Assembly (NCBI RefSeq): GCF_024606345.1
Contig: NZ_JAHHPM010000287.1
Coordinates: 1 to 37,239 of the forward strand
Reading direction: 5' to 3'
Source of the DNA: Endozoicomonas sp. YOMI1
GTDB lineage: Bacteria > Pseudomonadota > Gammaproteobacteria > Pseudomonadales > Endozoicomonadaceae
Length of the DNA stretch: 37,239 nucleotides
The notes under the pieces were generated by a model. It was not told the origin of the DNA. It worked only from the letters and a program-made list of their open reading frames with translations, and ran no database searches. Shown in pieces: positions 24,703-34,089 of this stretch (position 1 is the first letter of the stretch; each line of letters opens with the position of its first letter). A program made the translations under genes and the position numbers.

Positions 24703-24722
24703 TGTTGGCTATCCTCATGACG

Positions 24723-25613
24723 TTATATTTCAGTACTACTGCTTTCATAATAGCTTCTGATCATCCGTGAGAGGCTGCCTCTCCAGGGTTTGTTATGAAC
24801 GCCAAAGGTGCTTAAAATTTTCCGGCAGGAGAGGGTTGCATTGGCTGGTGCCTGAATACCATTACGATCGTTCAATTTATCCATTCGCAGTTTTCGAATT
24901 TTCAGATCCTGATATTGTGATGCCTCAGAGATCACGGCTTCGGCAAAACGGTTTTCAGAGATAGACTCTGCACCGGCATAATGATAAGTACCCCAGGGTT
25001 CAGCCCCACAGCCCAGCTGCTGGATAATCGCGACAATGACTCTTGCCGCATCGTCGCTGGGTGTCGGGCATCCCTGTTGATCGGATACTACGGCAACCTC
25101 TTGCTCCCTGCTGATCTGATCCAGAAGGTACTTCAAAAGGTTGGTGCGTCGGTGGCTGATGACCCAGGATAGACGCAGGATGATATGCTTTGGGCAGCGC
25201 TCACTGATTTGCTGTTCTGCCTGCCATCGGCTGGTTGCCAGAACACCGGAAGGGTTAGGTATATCTTTTTCGGTATAAGCTTCCTTTTTGCTGCCATCAA
25301 AAATCCGGTAGGTTGAAATGTAGACCAGAATTGCCTGCTGCCGGTTGCAACCATCAGCCAGTGTAGCCATGGCATCCCGGTTTATCCGGAAGCATTTGGA
25401 CGGCTCGTTTTCTGCCTTAACCGGATCGTTATAACCTGCACAGTTGACCACGATGTCTGGCTGGTAGTTTTTCAGGAAGGAATCAATGGACTCAGGATTT
25501 TCGAGGTTTAATTCATCCCTTCCCGGAGCGATACAACTGATCTGCTTGTCATGAATCAACCGTTGTACTTCCTGGCCGATCAGCCCGGTACCACCAATCA
25601 ATAGTATTTTCAT
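24723..25613 (-). CDS. RmlD-like extended SDR protein lacking the catalytic Tyr-Lys
   Basis: Protein of 296 residues with the fold of dTDP-4-dehydrorhamnose reductase. The cofactor loop GGTGLIG is at 7-13; VVNCAGYNDPVKAENEP and STYRIFDG match RmlD. At the active site, where RmlD reads like VYGRSKLAGE, this reads VLATSRWQAE: the catalytic Tyr is Leu and the Lys is Arg. Reductase activity in the normal mechanism is therefore doubtful. It may bind NAD(P)H as a regulator, or have a changed role. ATG 25613 is preferred over the GTG two codons earlier. No other rhamnose genes are nearby; it precedes the reductase gene. Confidence 0.85.
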   Translation of the reverse strand: MKILLIGGTGLIGQEVQRLIHDKQISCIAPGRDELNLENPESIDSFLKNYQPDIVVNCAGYNDPVKAENEPSKCFRINRDAMATLADGCNRQQAILVYISTYRIFDGSKKEAYTEKDIPNPSGVLATSRWQAEQQISERCPKHIILRLSWVISHRRTNLLKYLLDQISREQEVAVVSDQQGCPTPSDDAARVIVAIIQQLGCGAEPWGTYHYAGAESISENRFAEAVISEASQYQDLKIRKLRMDKLNDRNGIQAPANATLSCRKILSTFGVHNKPWRGSLSRMIRSYYESSSTEI

Positions 25614-25872
25614 AAGCACTCGGCTGTTAGGAGTTAATGATCACGGGCAATTCAATGCCATTGGATCAATATGCGAAATGAACCCGCGAGATAAGCTCTA
25701 TTGAAACATGAATAAGACGGCTCAGGAAAAGAATTCTCAGCGTCGACAGCATTAGCCAGAGTGGCTGATGGCAGTAAGGCTTCTGATAAAAGCCGAAGTT
25801 ATAGTAAGATAAGCCATTTATTTCCGTCTATTTTTACATTGATGAACCTTCTGAAATCAGGGTCTGCTGACG

Positions 25873-27438
25873 ATGTATCTGGCTGAAGCTCCTGTCGAGC
25901 AGCATGAAGAAGAACGTATTCTTCTTGTGGATGACAATCCGACAAATTTGCAGGTATTGCTGCAAACCCTCAGTGGCCGCGGCTATAAGCTTCTTATTGC
26001 CAAGAATGGCGAGAGTGCTCTCAGGATTGCTGCCAAGGCAAAGCCCGCCCTGGTTTTGCTGGATATTATGATGCCGGGCATGGATGGCTATGAGGTTTGT
26101 CAGCGGCTAAAGGAAAGCCCTGAAACCCGGAATATAACGGTGATTTTCCTGTCGGCCCTGGATGACACCAAAGATAAGGTCAGGGGCCTGGAAACCGGCG
26201 CTGTGGATTTTATTTCCAAGCCATTTCAAGCGGAAGAGGTCATTGCCCGGGTGCAGACCCAGTTGAAAATTCATAAGCTTGAACAGGCGCTTTCAGCGAG
26301 AAATCGACAGCTGGAGGCTGACAAGGCCCGCATTCTGGAAAGTATGAATGAAGGGATATTTGGCCTTGATCGACTGGGACTGATTACCTTTGCCAACCCA
26401 GCGGCCTCTGCCATGACCGGCTGGTCCATAGAGCAACTGACGGGTCAGAACCTGATTCAGTTGATGAAAGGGGGTGAAGATGCCCCGTCGGATGGATCAG
26501 GGCCACTGTCACCGATTGAGGTATCCCTGATTAAAGGTGTCAGTAAAACCGTTGAGAATGCTTCTTTTCTGCACAGTAACGGTTCGCCATTTCCGGTGGA
26601 TTTTTCCTGTACGCCGATTATGGAAAACAGCTCCCCCAGTGGCGCAGTGGTTGTGTTCAGAGATATTTCCGAGAAAAAAAGGCAGCAGGAAGCCCTGCAG
26701 GAGGCTTTGGATGAATTGGAAAGCCAGAAAGAGCAGCTGACCCATGTCTCCCGTTTGAGCACCATGGGTGAGATGGCAGCCGGTTTCGCCCACGAGGTAA
26801 ATCAGCCGCTGACCGCGATTTCCAATTACGCCCAGGTGGCCAGAAGAATGTTGGCCCGGCTGGAATTGGCAGATGATCTTGGTCTTTCCGAGGCCATGGA
26901 AAAAGTCAATACCCAGGCCCGACGGGCCGGTGAAATCATTGCCCGCATTCGTTCTTTTGTGAAGAAACCGGATCATGTTCTGGGCAGCGTCGATCCAAAC
27001 CGTTTGATTCAGGATACCTACAAGCTGGCGGAAGTTGACGCTCGTAATAACCATATGGAAATTCATCTGGAGCAGGAAGAGGGGCTTCCTAATGTGAAGG
27101 TTGACCCTGTGCAGATTCAGCAGGTGGCATTGAACCTGATTCGAAATGGCATGGAAGCGATGAGAGATATGGAGACCCGGATTATTGGTGTCTATGTTCG
27201 CACCGAAAAGCTGGATGATAATTTTGTCAAAGTATCGGTCATTGACCGCGGCCATGGTCTGGCGGATGATGCCGAAAAAAGGCTGTTTACTCCGTTTTAT
27301 ACCACCAAGGCTGATGGTATGGGTATTGGGCTGACGGTATGTCACTCCATTATACAGTCCCATGGTGGTCGCTTGACATTCCAGCGTCACCCGAAAGGCG
27401 GGACGATATTTGAATTTACCATGCCGATTGCGGACTGA
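25873..27438 (+). CDS. REC-PAS sensor histidine kinase (FixL/DctB-like core)
   Basis: Cytoplasmic signalling kinase of 521 residues with an inverted layout: receiver first (~15-130, acceptor Asp64 in LLDIMMPGMDG, Lys in ISKPF), a coiled coil, PAS (~155-270), another coiled coil, HisKA with phospho-His307 in AGFAHEVNQPLTAI, and HATPase with N box NLIRNGMEAM and G2 GMGIGLTVCHSI. The HEVNQPL box belongs to the kinase group that includes FixL and DctB. There is no membrane segment. An upstream kinase probably phosphorylates the receiver and so tunes its own kinase part. No response regulator is adjacent. ATG 25873 was taken as the first in-frame start; its ribosome site is weak. Confidence 0.92.
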   Translation: MYLAEAPVEQHEEERILLVDDNPTNLQVLLQTLSGRGYKLLIAKNGESALRIAAKAKPALVLLDIMMPGMDGYEVCQRLKESPETRNITVIFLSALDDTKDKVRGLETGAVDFISKPFQAEEVIARVQTQLKIHKLEQALSARNRQLEADKARILESMNEGIFGLDRLGLITFANPAASAMTGWSIEQLTGQNLIQLMKGGEDAPSDGSGPLSPIEVSLIKGVSKTVENASFLHSNGSPFPVDFSCTPIMENSSPSGAVVVFRDISEKKRQQEALQEALDELESQKEQLTHVSRLSTMGEMAAGFAHEVNQPLTAISNYAQVARRMLARLELADDLGLSEAMEKVNTQARRAGEIIARIRSFVKKPDHVLGSVDPNRLIQDTYKLAEVDARNNHMEIHLEQEEGLPNVKVDPVQIQQVALNLIRNGMEAMRDMETRIIGVYVRTEKLDDNFVKVSVIDRGHGLADDAEKRLFTPFYTTKADGMGIGLTVCHSIIQSHGGRLTFQRHPKGGTIFEFTMPIAD

Positions 27439-27442
27439 TAAT

Positions 27443-27463
27443 ATGGCTGTTTTACAGCCATTT
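27443..27463 (+). terminator. hairpin terminator candidate after the REC-PAS kinase
   Basis: ATGGCTGT (27443-27450) and ACAGCCAT (27454-27461) form a perfect 8-base stem with a TTT loop, five bases after the stop codon and followed by TTATT. The T tract is short, so termination may be partial. It separates the kinase from proA. Confidence 0.42.
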
Positions 27464-27514
27464 ATTGCAGAGAATAATCGATAGTGATGATGAAAGTTGT
27501 CGGGAGAAAAGACG

Positions 27515-28777
27515 TTGGCTGATCAAGTGACGGAGTACATGCATGGACTGGGTCAGAGAGCCCGGCAGGCCAGTAAGGAGATGGCTGTTGCTGATACTGC
27601 GATGAAAAACAGGGCACTTCTGGCAATAGCAGACGCACTGGAAGCGGATCGTTCACAGCTGAAGTTTGTCAATACCCGGGATCTGGATGCTGGCCGGGAA
27701 CGTGGACTTGATGCAGCCATGCTGGATCGCCTTGAACTGACCGATGCCCGAATTGATACCATGATTGAGGGTCTTCGTCAGGTTGCAGCCCTGCCAGATC
27801 CCATCGGCACGATTGATGACATGAAGTATGTGCCCAGCGGTATTCAGATAGGCAAAATGCGGGTTCCACTGGGCGTTATCGGCATTATCTATGAATCCCG
27901 CCCGAACGTCACCGTGGAAGCAGCGAGCCTTTGTCTGAAATCTGGCAATACCGTCATTCTCCGCGGAGGCAGTGAATCCATTCACTCCAATCAGGCTATT
28001 GCCCGGTGTATTCAGCAGGGATTAGCTCAGGCCGGACTGCCTGAAGATGCGGTTCAGGTGGTTGAAACTATCGACCGTGCCGCTGTTGGCGTGCTGATCA
28101 CCATGCCTGAGTATGTGGATGTGATCGTACCTCGAGGTGGAAAGGGGCTTATTGAGCGCATCAGTGCTGACGCCCGGGTACCGGTGATTAAACATCTGGA
28201 TGGTGTCTGCCATGTCTATCTGGATGATCGGGCTGATCATAGCAAGGCCGTCCGGATTGCCATGAATGCGAAAACCCATCGCTATGGTGTGTGCAATGCC
28301 ATGGAAACGCTGCTGGTGCATCAGGATGTGGCTCAGCCTTTGTTGCGGGAACTTTCAGGACTTTATTCCCAGAAGGGTGTTGAACTGCGGGGATGTCCTG
28401 TTGCCTGTGAGATTCTGCCAAGTGCGGTAGTAGCAACAGAAGAAGACTGGTCGGAAGAGTATCTTGGTCCCGTTCTGGCCATTAAAGTGGTCCTGGATAT
28501 GGATGAAGCGATTACTCATATCAATCGCTATGGTTCTCATCATACCGATGCCATCGTCACTGAGGACTTTACCCGTGCCCGCCGCTTTATGCGGGAGGTG
28601 GATTCAAGCTCTGTTATGGTGAATGCATCAACCCGCTTTGCTGACGGATTTGAATATGGGCTGGGTGCTGAAATTGGTATCTCTACCGACAAAATCCATG
28701 CCAGGGGGCCTGTCGGCCTGGAAGGACTGACTTCGCAAAAATATGTGGTTTTTGGGGATGGCCATATTCGCCAGTGA
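27515..28777 (+). CDS. proA: gamma-glutamyl phosphate reductase ProA
   Basis: Enzyme of 420 residues reducing gamma-glutamyl phosphate to glutamate semialdehyde with NADPH in proline synthesis. Landmarks are [45 protein letters not shown], the catalytic Cys region [15 protein letters not shown], and the C-terminal [16 protein letters not shown] chose TTG 27515 because GGGAG lies 8 bases upstream and the protein then starts just before the conserved N-terminal helix. The length is close to the 417 residues of the E. coli protein. It starts the cell-envelope block, but nadD, its usual neighbour, is not present. Confidence 0.95.
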   Translation: MADQVTEYMHGLGQRARQASKEMAVADTAMKNRALLAIADALEADRSQLKFVNTRDLDAGRERGLDAAMLDRLELTDARIDTMIEGLRQVAALPDPIGTIDDMKYVPSGIQIGKMRVPLGVIGIIYESRPNVTVEAASLCLKSGNTVILRGGSESIHSNQAIARCIQQGLAQAGLPEDAVQVVETIDRAAVGVLITMPEYVDVIVPRGGKGLIERISADARVPVIKHLDGVCHVYLDDRADHSKAVRIAMNAKTHRYGVCNAMETLLVHQDVAQPLLRELSGLYSQKGVELRGCPVACEILPSAVVATEEDWSEEYLGPVLAIKVVLDMDEAITHINRYGSHHTDAIVTEDFTRARRFMREVDSSSVMVNASTRFADGFEYGLGAEIGISTDKIHARGPVGLEGLTSQKYVVFGDGHIRQ

Positions 28778-28918
28778 TACTGTTTTGCTAGTGGATTTCC
28801 GCCTCTGGCGTGTATCGGGCATTGACTTCTATGATTAATGCTGAGAGCCTGCCCTGTTTAAATAGCCTGATTCGGTTAATAAATCATGTTCAGTCGGGTC
28901 GTCAATACGAGGTTAATT

Positions 28919-29275
28919 TTGCAGTCTATGCATTGTGATGAGTTAAAACAGCTTGTTGTCGAAGCTATCGAAGAAGTAAAAGGCAATGAAATCACTTGTT
29001 TAAATGTTTCGGGTCAAACCACTGTTACCGATTTTATGGTGATTGCCTGTGGTACCTCTAACCGTCATGTGAAGTCGCTGGCAGATAATGTAATCGAGCA
29101 GTGTAAGAAAAATGGTGTTCGACCTTTAGGGGTTGAAGGTCAGGACAAGTCCGAGTGGGTTCTGGTGGATCTTGGTGATGTCGTTGTCCACCTGATGCTG
29201 CCTGCTACCCGGCAGTTCTATGACCTGGAAAGACTTTGGGACAGTGCTGACCTGGTTGCCGCTGAGCCATCCTGA
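28919..29275 (+). CDS. rsfS: ribosomal silencing factor RsfS
   Basis: Protein of 118 residues that binds ribosomal protein uL14 and blocks joining of the subunits under starvation. The Iojap/RsfS pattern is clear: [48 protein letters not shown] and [12 protein letters not shown] at 28919 has GAGG 6 bases before it and fits the family N-terminus; ATG 28928 is the alternative. Its stop overlaps the rlmH start (TGATG), so translation is coupled. The 140 bases before it carry no gene. Confidence 0.93.
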   Translation: MQSMHCDELKQLVVEAIEEVKGNEITCLNVSGQTTVTDFMVIACGTSNRHVKSLADNVIEQCKKNGVRPLGVEGQDKSEWVLVDLGDVVVHLMLPATRQFYDLERLWDSADLVAAEPS

Positions 29276-29742
29276 TGCGAATTCGGCTGATATCGGTTGG
29301 CTCAAAAATGCCCGGCTGGGTTGAAGAGGGCTACAAAGAATACAGCCGTCGGCTTGGTGCGGACGTGAAACTGGAGCTTGTTGAGATTTCACTTGGTAAG
29401 CGCAGTAAAGGTTCTGACATTAATCGCCTTCAGGAGAAAGAGGCTGGCCAGATGCTCGCTGCAGTGGCTTCAGGCGACCTGGTGGTCACCATGGAAATTA
29501 TGGGCAAGGCCTGGAGCACAGAGAAGCTGGCGGACAATATGGGAGCCTGGCTTCATAGTGGCCGCAATGTCAGTTTGCTGGTGGGCGGGCCGGAAGGTTT
29601 GCATTCATCATGCCTGGCAAAGGCGGATCTCCGCTGGTCATTGTCGCCATTAACATTGCCTCACCCGCTGGTCAGAGTTGTGGTGGCAGAGCAGGTCTAT
29701 AGAGCCTGGAGCATTCTTCACAATCATCCCTACCACAAGTAA
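29275..29742 (+). CDS. rlmH: 23S rRNA pseudouridine-1915 N3-methyltransferase RlmH
   Basis: SPOUT-class SAM methyltransferase of 155 residues, the same length as in E. coli, that methylates pseudouridine 1915 in helix 69 of 23S rRNA. The knot region SLLVGGPEGLHSSC and the C-terminal SPLTLPHPLVRVVVAEQVYRAW and NHPYHK are diagnostic. It overlaps rsfS at the start and is followed 21 bases later by mrdA, the conserved order in gammaproteobacteria. Confidence 0.96.
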   Translation: MRIRLISVGSKMPGWVEEGYKEYSRRLGADVKLELVEISLGKRSKGSDINRLQEKEAGQMLAAVASGDLVVTMEIMGKAWSTEKLADNMGAWLHSGRNVSLLVGGPEGLHSSCLAKADLRWSLSPLTLPHPLVRVVVAEQVYRAWSILHNHPYHK

Positions 29743-29763
29743 AACTGATGACTGAGATATAAC

Positions 29764-31632
29764 ATGCCGCAGGATACCTTAAAGGACCATGGGGCAGAAA
29801 AAAGACTGGTAAATATCCGGATTTGGGTTGCCATTGGCTTTATGGTGCTCCTTGCTGTGGGGCTGGTTTCCCGACTCTTCTATCTTCAGGTTGTTCGCTA
29901 CAATGAGCTATCCACGCAATCGGATGAGAATCGTGTATTGGTTCAACCAATCCCCCCTACCCGTGGCCTGATTTACGACACCAATGGCAAGCTCCTTGCC
30001 GTTAACAAGCCCAGTCATATATTGTCGATTGTGCGAGAACAGACAAAAGATCTTGATGGTTTGCTGGATGATATTAACAATACTCTACCTCTGACGGATG
30101 GCGAGCTACAGCGTTTCCATCAACGAATTAAACGACGTAGGCCTTATGAGGCAGTTCCTCTTAAGTTTGATCTTACTGCAGAAGAGATTGCCCGGATTTC
30201 GGTGAATCTTTTCCGTTTGCCGGGGGTAGATATCAATGCTGAACTGATTCGGCAGTACCCCGGAGGAAAGCGTTTTGCCCACAGCATCGGTTATGTAGGC
30301 CGAATCAATGATCGGGATTTGAAACGTCTGGATCCAACTCTCTACTCCGGCACTCATACCACGGGCAAGATTGGTATAGAGCGCGCTTATGAGTCGGTAC
30401 TGCTGGGTAAACCCGGTCATCAGGAAGTAGAGACCAATGCTCGTGGTCGGGTATTGCGGGTGTTGAAAAAAGTTAGCCCGCAAGCCGGTCAGGACCTTAA
30501 CCTTTATCTGGACAGTGAGCTGCAAAAGGTGGCGATTGATGCAATCAATGGTCGCAGAGGAGCTCTGGTGGCGATGGATCCAAAGACCGGCGGGGTGCTG
30601 GCAATGGCCAGCAATCCATCATTTGACCCTAATCTGTTTGTGACGGGTATTGATAGTAAGACTTACAATGCGCTCAACAGAGATATCGAGCGACCGCTGT
30701 ACAATCGGGCATCGTTAGGTGAGTACCCACCCGCCTCCACAGTAAAGCCAGTTATGGGGCTGGCACTGCTGGCGAATAATGTCGTCAAACCAGAGGATAG
30801 AATTTTTGATAAAGGCTGGTTTCAGCTACCGGGCAGTGATCACCGTTTTCGCAACTGGAAACGTTCGGGTCATGGCTGGGTTGATTTATCCCGCGCGATA
30901 TCGGCATCGAATGATACCTATTTCTATATTCAGGCCGGAAAGCTGGGCATCGATAATCTCCATGATTTTGCTGATCAATTCGGGTTTGGCCACAGAACCG
31001 GCATTGATATAAGGGAAGAGCGCCCGGGTCTTTTGCCCTCCAGAGAGTGGAAACGAGGTGCCTATGGTCAGCCCTGGTATCCGGGTGAAACGGTGATTGC
31101 GATCATTGGGCAGGGTTATATGCTGGCAACACCCTTGCAGCTGGCAGAGTCAACGGCGCTTATTGCCAACCGTGGTAAGTATGTTCAGCCCCGTCTGGTG
31201 AAAGAAGATATTCCTGAAATCCAGGGGGAGTTCTGGGGGGATGACATCACCATTGGCCGGACTCCCGAGGCGGAAGCCAAAAACTGGGAACTCATTATCA
31301 AAGCCATGGAAGATGTTATTCATTCTCCGGGGGGAACCGCACACTGGCGAATCGGTCGGGGACTCAAGTATCGTATGGCCGGTAAAACCGGTACAGCACA
31401 GGTGGTCAGTATTCCCCAGGGAGAGGAATATGATGCTGAGAAGCTGAAAGAGTTCGAGCGGGATCACAGTTTGTTTGTGGCGTTTGCACCGGTAGAGGAT
31501 CCCCGGATTGCCGTTGCTGTGATCCTGGAGAACAACAATGGTGCCTCCAATATAGCCAGAAAGGTCATGGATTCCTACCTGCTGCCAAGATTAACTGCCA
31601 ACAGCAGTCAAGTGCCAACAGCCATTAAGTGA
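29764..31632 (+). CDS. mrdA: penicillin-binding protein 2 (peptidoglycan transpeptidase)
   Basis: Elongasome transpeptidase of 622 residues, cross-linking peptidoglycan in the periplasm together with RodA. It has one N-terminal membrane anchor (~17-40), then the dimerisation/pedestal domain with PPTRGLIYDTNGK and RQYPGGKRFAHSIGYVG. The transpeptidase domain has catalytic Ser325 in YPPASTVKP, the SND box in SASNDTYFY, and KTG at 541 in MAGKTGTAQV. E. coli has Gly where this has Ala before the catalytic Ser. Start ATG 29764 has only a weak ribosome site. It lies 13 bases before rodA. Confidence 0.96.
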   Translation: MPQDTLKDHGAEKRLVNIRIWVAIGFMVLLAVGLVSRLFYLQVVRYNELSTQSDENRVLVQPIPPTRGLIYDTNGKLLAVNKPSHILSIVREQTKDLDGLLDDINNTLPLTDGELQRFHQRIKRRRPYEAVPLKFDLTAEEIARISVNLFRLPGVDINAELIRQYPGGKRFAHSIGYVGRINDRDLKRLDPTLYSGTHTTGKIGIERAYESVLLGKPGHQEVETNARGRVLRVLKKVSPQAGQDLNLYLDSELQKVAIDAINGRRGALVAMDPKTGGVLAMASNPSFDPNLFVTGIDSKTYNALNRDIERPLYNRASLGEYPPASTVKPVMGLALLANNVVKPEDRIFDKGWFQLPGSDHRFRNWKRSGHGWVDLSRAISASNDTYFYIQAGKLGIDNLHDFADQFGFGHRTGIDIREERPGLLPSREWKRGAYGQPWYPGETVIAIIGQGYMLATPLQLAESTALIANRGKYVQPRLVKEDIPEIQGEFWGDDITIGRTPEAEAKNWELIIKAMEDVIHSPGGTAHWRIGRGLKYRMAGKTGTAQVVSIPQGEEYDAEKLKEFERDHSLFVAFAPVEDPRIAVAVILENNNGASNIARKVMDSYLLPRLTANSSQVPTAIK

Positions 31633-31645
31633 AGGAAGAGAAATA

Positions 31646-32791
31646 ATGGCCAACCAGGATTTTGTTCGCCAGATTGATCTCCACGGGTTTGGCCGCAGCC
31701 CGGGACTAGCCATGCGCTGGCATATTGATTTTGTGCTGCTCGGGTTTCTGGTTTTACTTTGTGGTGCGGGGCTCTTTATTCTCTACAGTGCCACCGGCCG
31801 GGATATGTCTGTTGTTATTCGACAGGCAACCTACCTGGTCATCAGTCTGACCGGAATGCTGATCGTGGCCCAGATTCCGCCAAGAGTGCTGATGCAATGG
31901 GCCAAATGGTTTTATCTGGCAGGGGTGCTGTTATTACTGGCCGTTCTGTTCATGGGCGTACAGTCCAAAGGTGCGCAACGCTGGATTCAGTTGCCGGGTT
32001 TTCGGTTTCAGCCATCGGAAGTGATCAAGCTGGTTATGCCGGTAACCATGGCGGCTTTTCTGGCCAGGCGCCCACTGCCTCCCTCATTTAAAGATGTGAT
32101 TTTCTCACTGATTATTATTGCTGTTCCTGTGGTACTTATTGCCAAACAACCTGACCTTGGTACGTCAATTTTGATTGGCTCTTCGGGCCTGTTTGTTTTG
32201 CTTCTGGCCGGTTTGCGCAAGCGCATGATATTTTCTGCCATCTGCCTTGCTGTACCAGCGATCTATGTGTTCTGGCAGTTCTTTATGTATGACTATCAGA
32301 AGCGGAGGGTGCTGACATTTCTGAACCCTGAAAGTGACCCGTGGGGAGCCGGTTGGAATATTATACAATCCACCATCGCCATTGGTTCGGGGGGGCTTTA
32401 TGGCAAGGGTTGGTTACAGGGCACTCAATCGCATCTTGATTTTCTGCCAGAAAGTCACACAGATTTTATTATTGCCGTTCTGGCGGAAGAGTTTGGCCTG
32501 ATGGGGTGTCTGGTACTATTTTCCCTGTATGCCTTGATTCTGGGGCGGGGACTATTCATCACCCTGAATGCCCAGACGCTCTTTGGCCGTTTATTGGCAG
32601 GCAGTATTACCCTGACGTTCTTCGTGTATATCTTTGTGAATATCGGGATGGTCAGTGGACTCCTGCCAGTAGTGGGTGTTCCATTACCCATGGTTAGCCG
32701 GGGGGGGACTTCTTTGCTGACCCTGCTGGGCGGTTTTGGCTTCCTGATGTCGATACATAAGCATCGCTCTTTCCTGGGAGTCTCCCGATAG
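31646..32791 (+). CDS. rodA: rod-shape SEDS glycosyltransferase RodA
   Basis: Polytopic SEDS protein of 381 residues that polymerises lipid II into glycan strands for cell elongation, in complex with PBP2. About ten membrane segments are seen. Conserved parts are SKGAQRWIQLPGFRFQPSEVIKL, AKQPDLGTS, the loop GSGGLYGKGWLQGTQSHLDFLPESHTDFI with the catalytic Asp region, and GMVSGLLPVVGVPLPMVSRGGTS. AGGAAGAG precedes the ATG. It lies directly after mrdA and is followed by a 133-base gap before mltB. Confidence 0.96.
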   Translation: MANQDFVRQIDLHGFGRSPGLAMRWHIDFVLLGFLVLLCGAGLFILYSATGRDMSVVIRQATYLVISLTGMLIVAQIPPRVLMQWAKWFYLAGVLLLLAVLFMGVQSKGAQRWIQLPGFRFQPSEVIKLVMPVTMAAFLARRPLPPSFKDVIFSLIIIAVPVVLIAKQPDLGTSILIGSSGLFVLLLAGLRKRMIFSAICLAVPAIYVFWQFFMYDYQKRRVLTFLNPESDPWGAGWNIIQSTIAIGSGGLYGKGWLQGTQSHLDFLPESHTDFIIAVLAEEFGLMGCLVLFSLYALILGRGLFITLNAQTLFGRLLAGSITLTFFVYIFVNIGMVSGLLPVVGVPLPMVSRGGTSLLTLLGGFGFLMSIHKHRSFLGVSR

Positions 32792-32924
32792 ATCTTTACC
32801 TTTCTACCATAGAATTCAAAACCACTGTCGATTAATGTAGAGACTGGTTTGGTTATGTATTGTTGCAGCTGTATTAATCTGTATGAGAACCCAGAGTTTG
32901 TTATTTTTGAAAAGGTACGGATAC

Positions 32925-34004
32925 ATGAAAAATTTTCCCGGGGTATTCCGTCGAGTGGTTCGTGGTGGCCTGCTGATGGCTGCCATGGTTGCTACAGTTG
33001 CTACACCTGTTGTCTGGTCGTCAGCTCAGGAAAAACACGACAGTGACTATCTGGGCAGGCAGGATGTTGATGCTTTTATTGATGAGTTGGTTGTTGAGCA
33101 TCGTTTTTCCCGGACAGAACTGGAGCTTATTCTGGCCGGGGCGGAGCGTTCTGAGCGGGCCCTGGAGCTGATCAGCCGTCCTGCAGAAGGGACTTTGGAG
33201 TGGAAAGACTACCGCAAGATATTTATCACGCAAGAAAGGATAGCGAAGGGGGTCAGCTTTTGGGAAGAAAATGCAGAAACCCTTGCCCGTGTTGAGCAGG
33301 AGTTGGGGGTGCCTGCTAATATTATTGTGGCGATTATTGGTGTAGAAACCTATTATGGCCGGCAGACCGGTGGCTTTAAAGTGCTTGATGCGCTCACTAC
33401 CCTGGGATTTGATTTTCCCCGAAGAGGCGAGTTTTTTCGCAAAGAGCTGAAAAATTTCCTGTTACTGGCCCGTGAACAGAACCTGGATGTTGACGAACTG
33501 ACCGGGTCCTATGCAGGAGCCATGGGCATTCCACAGTTTATGCCGTCCAGCTACCGTGCCTACGCGGTTGATTATACCGGCGATCAGCAGGCAAATATCT
33601 GGCTAAGCGATGAAGATGCCATCGCCAGTGTTGCCAACTATCTGCAAAAACACGGTTGGAAATACGGCAGTGGTGTGGCAGTTCAGGCAAAGGTTTCAGG
33701 CATTAAGCATGAGCAGATCGTGTCTTCAGGATTGAAACCGGATAAAAAACTGAGTCTTGTGCAAAAGGCTGGATGGGCTGTTCCGAAAATGGTACCAAAA
33801 TCCTCAAAAGTTCTGGCGATGAAACATGTAGGCATTGCTGGCGCTGAGTACTGGGTCGGACTGCATAATTTTTATGTCATTACCCGCTACAATCGCAGTC
33901 AAATGTATGCCCTTGCAGTTTACCAGCTGGCCAGAGAAGTAAAGGATAGTTATAACCGGTCTCTGGCATTGCAAAAGCAGGTTGCAAAAGGTAAGCAGGG
34001 GTGA
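32925..34004 (+). CDS. mltB: lytic murein transglycosylase B
   Basis: Glycoside hydrolase family 103 enzyme of 359 residues, cleaving glycan strands with anhydro-MurNAc formation. The catalytic Glu is in IIGVETYYGRQTG, followed by LTTLGFDFPRRGEFFRKEL and SYAGAMGIPQFMPSSYRAYA. The N-terminus is a Sec-type signal (basic RRVVRGG, hydrophobic LLMAAMVATVAT) without a lipobox Cys, so the protein is probably soluble in the periplasm, unlike the E. coli lipoprotein. ATG 32925 has AAAGG 9 bases upstream; an in-frame start at 32883 would only lengthen the n-region. Confidence 0.93.
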   Translation: MKNFPGVFRRVVRGGLLMAAMVATVATPVVWSSAQEKHDSDYLGRQDVDAFIDELVVEHRFSRTELELILAGAERSERALELISRPAEGTLEWKDYRKIFITQERIAKGVSFWEENAETLARVEQELGVPANIIVAIIGVETYYGRQTGGFKVLDALTTLGFDFPRRGEFFRKELKNFLLLAREQNLDVDELTGSYAGAMGIPQFMPSSYRAYAVDYTGDQQANIWLSDEDAIASVANYLQKHGWKYGSGVAVQAKVSGIKHEQIVSSGLKPDKKLSLVQKAGWAVPKMVPKSSKVLAMKHVGIAGAEYWVGLHNFYVITRYNRSQMYALAVYQLAREVKDSYNRSLALQKQVAKGKQG

Positions 34005-34089
34005 TCTTTTCAGAATGATGAAAAATATGTTTGATCAATCGGGACGATCTGGGGACTGTCTTTCAGGCTTGGTATCAATAAGGAAAATC

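Noticed and set aside
26509-27390. Long reverse-strand open frame of 293 codons opposite the REC-PAS kinase
   Set aside because: It mirrors the codon structure of the kinase gene, which has clear domains; the reverse translation is His/Phe/Gln-rich without motifs.
32846-32874. Possible promoter TTGGTT-17-TATTAA before mltB
   Set aside because: Three of six and four of six matches only; not better than chance in A/T-rich DNA.
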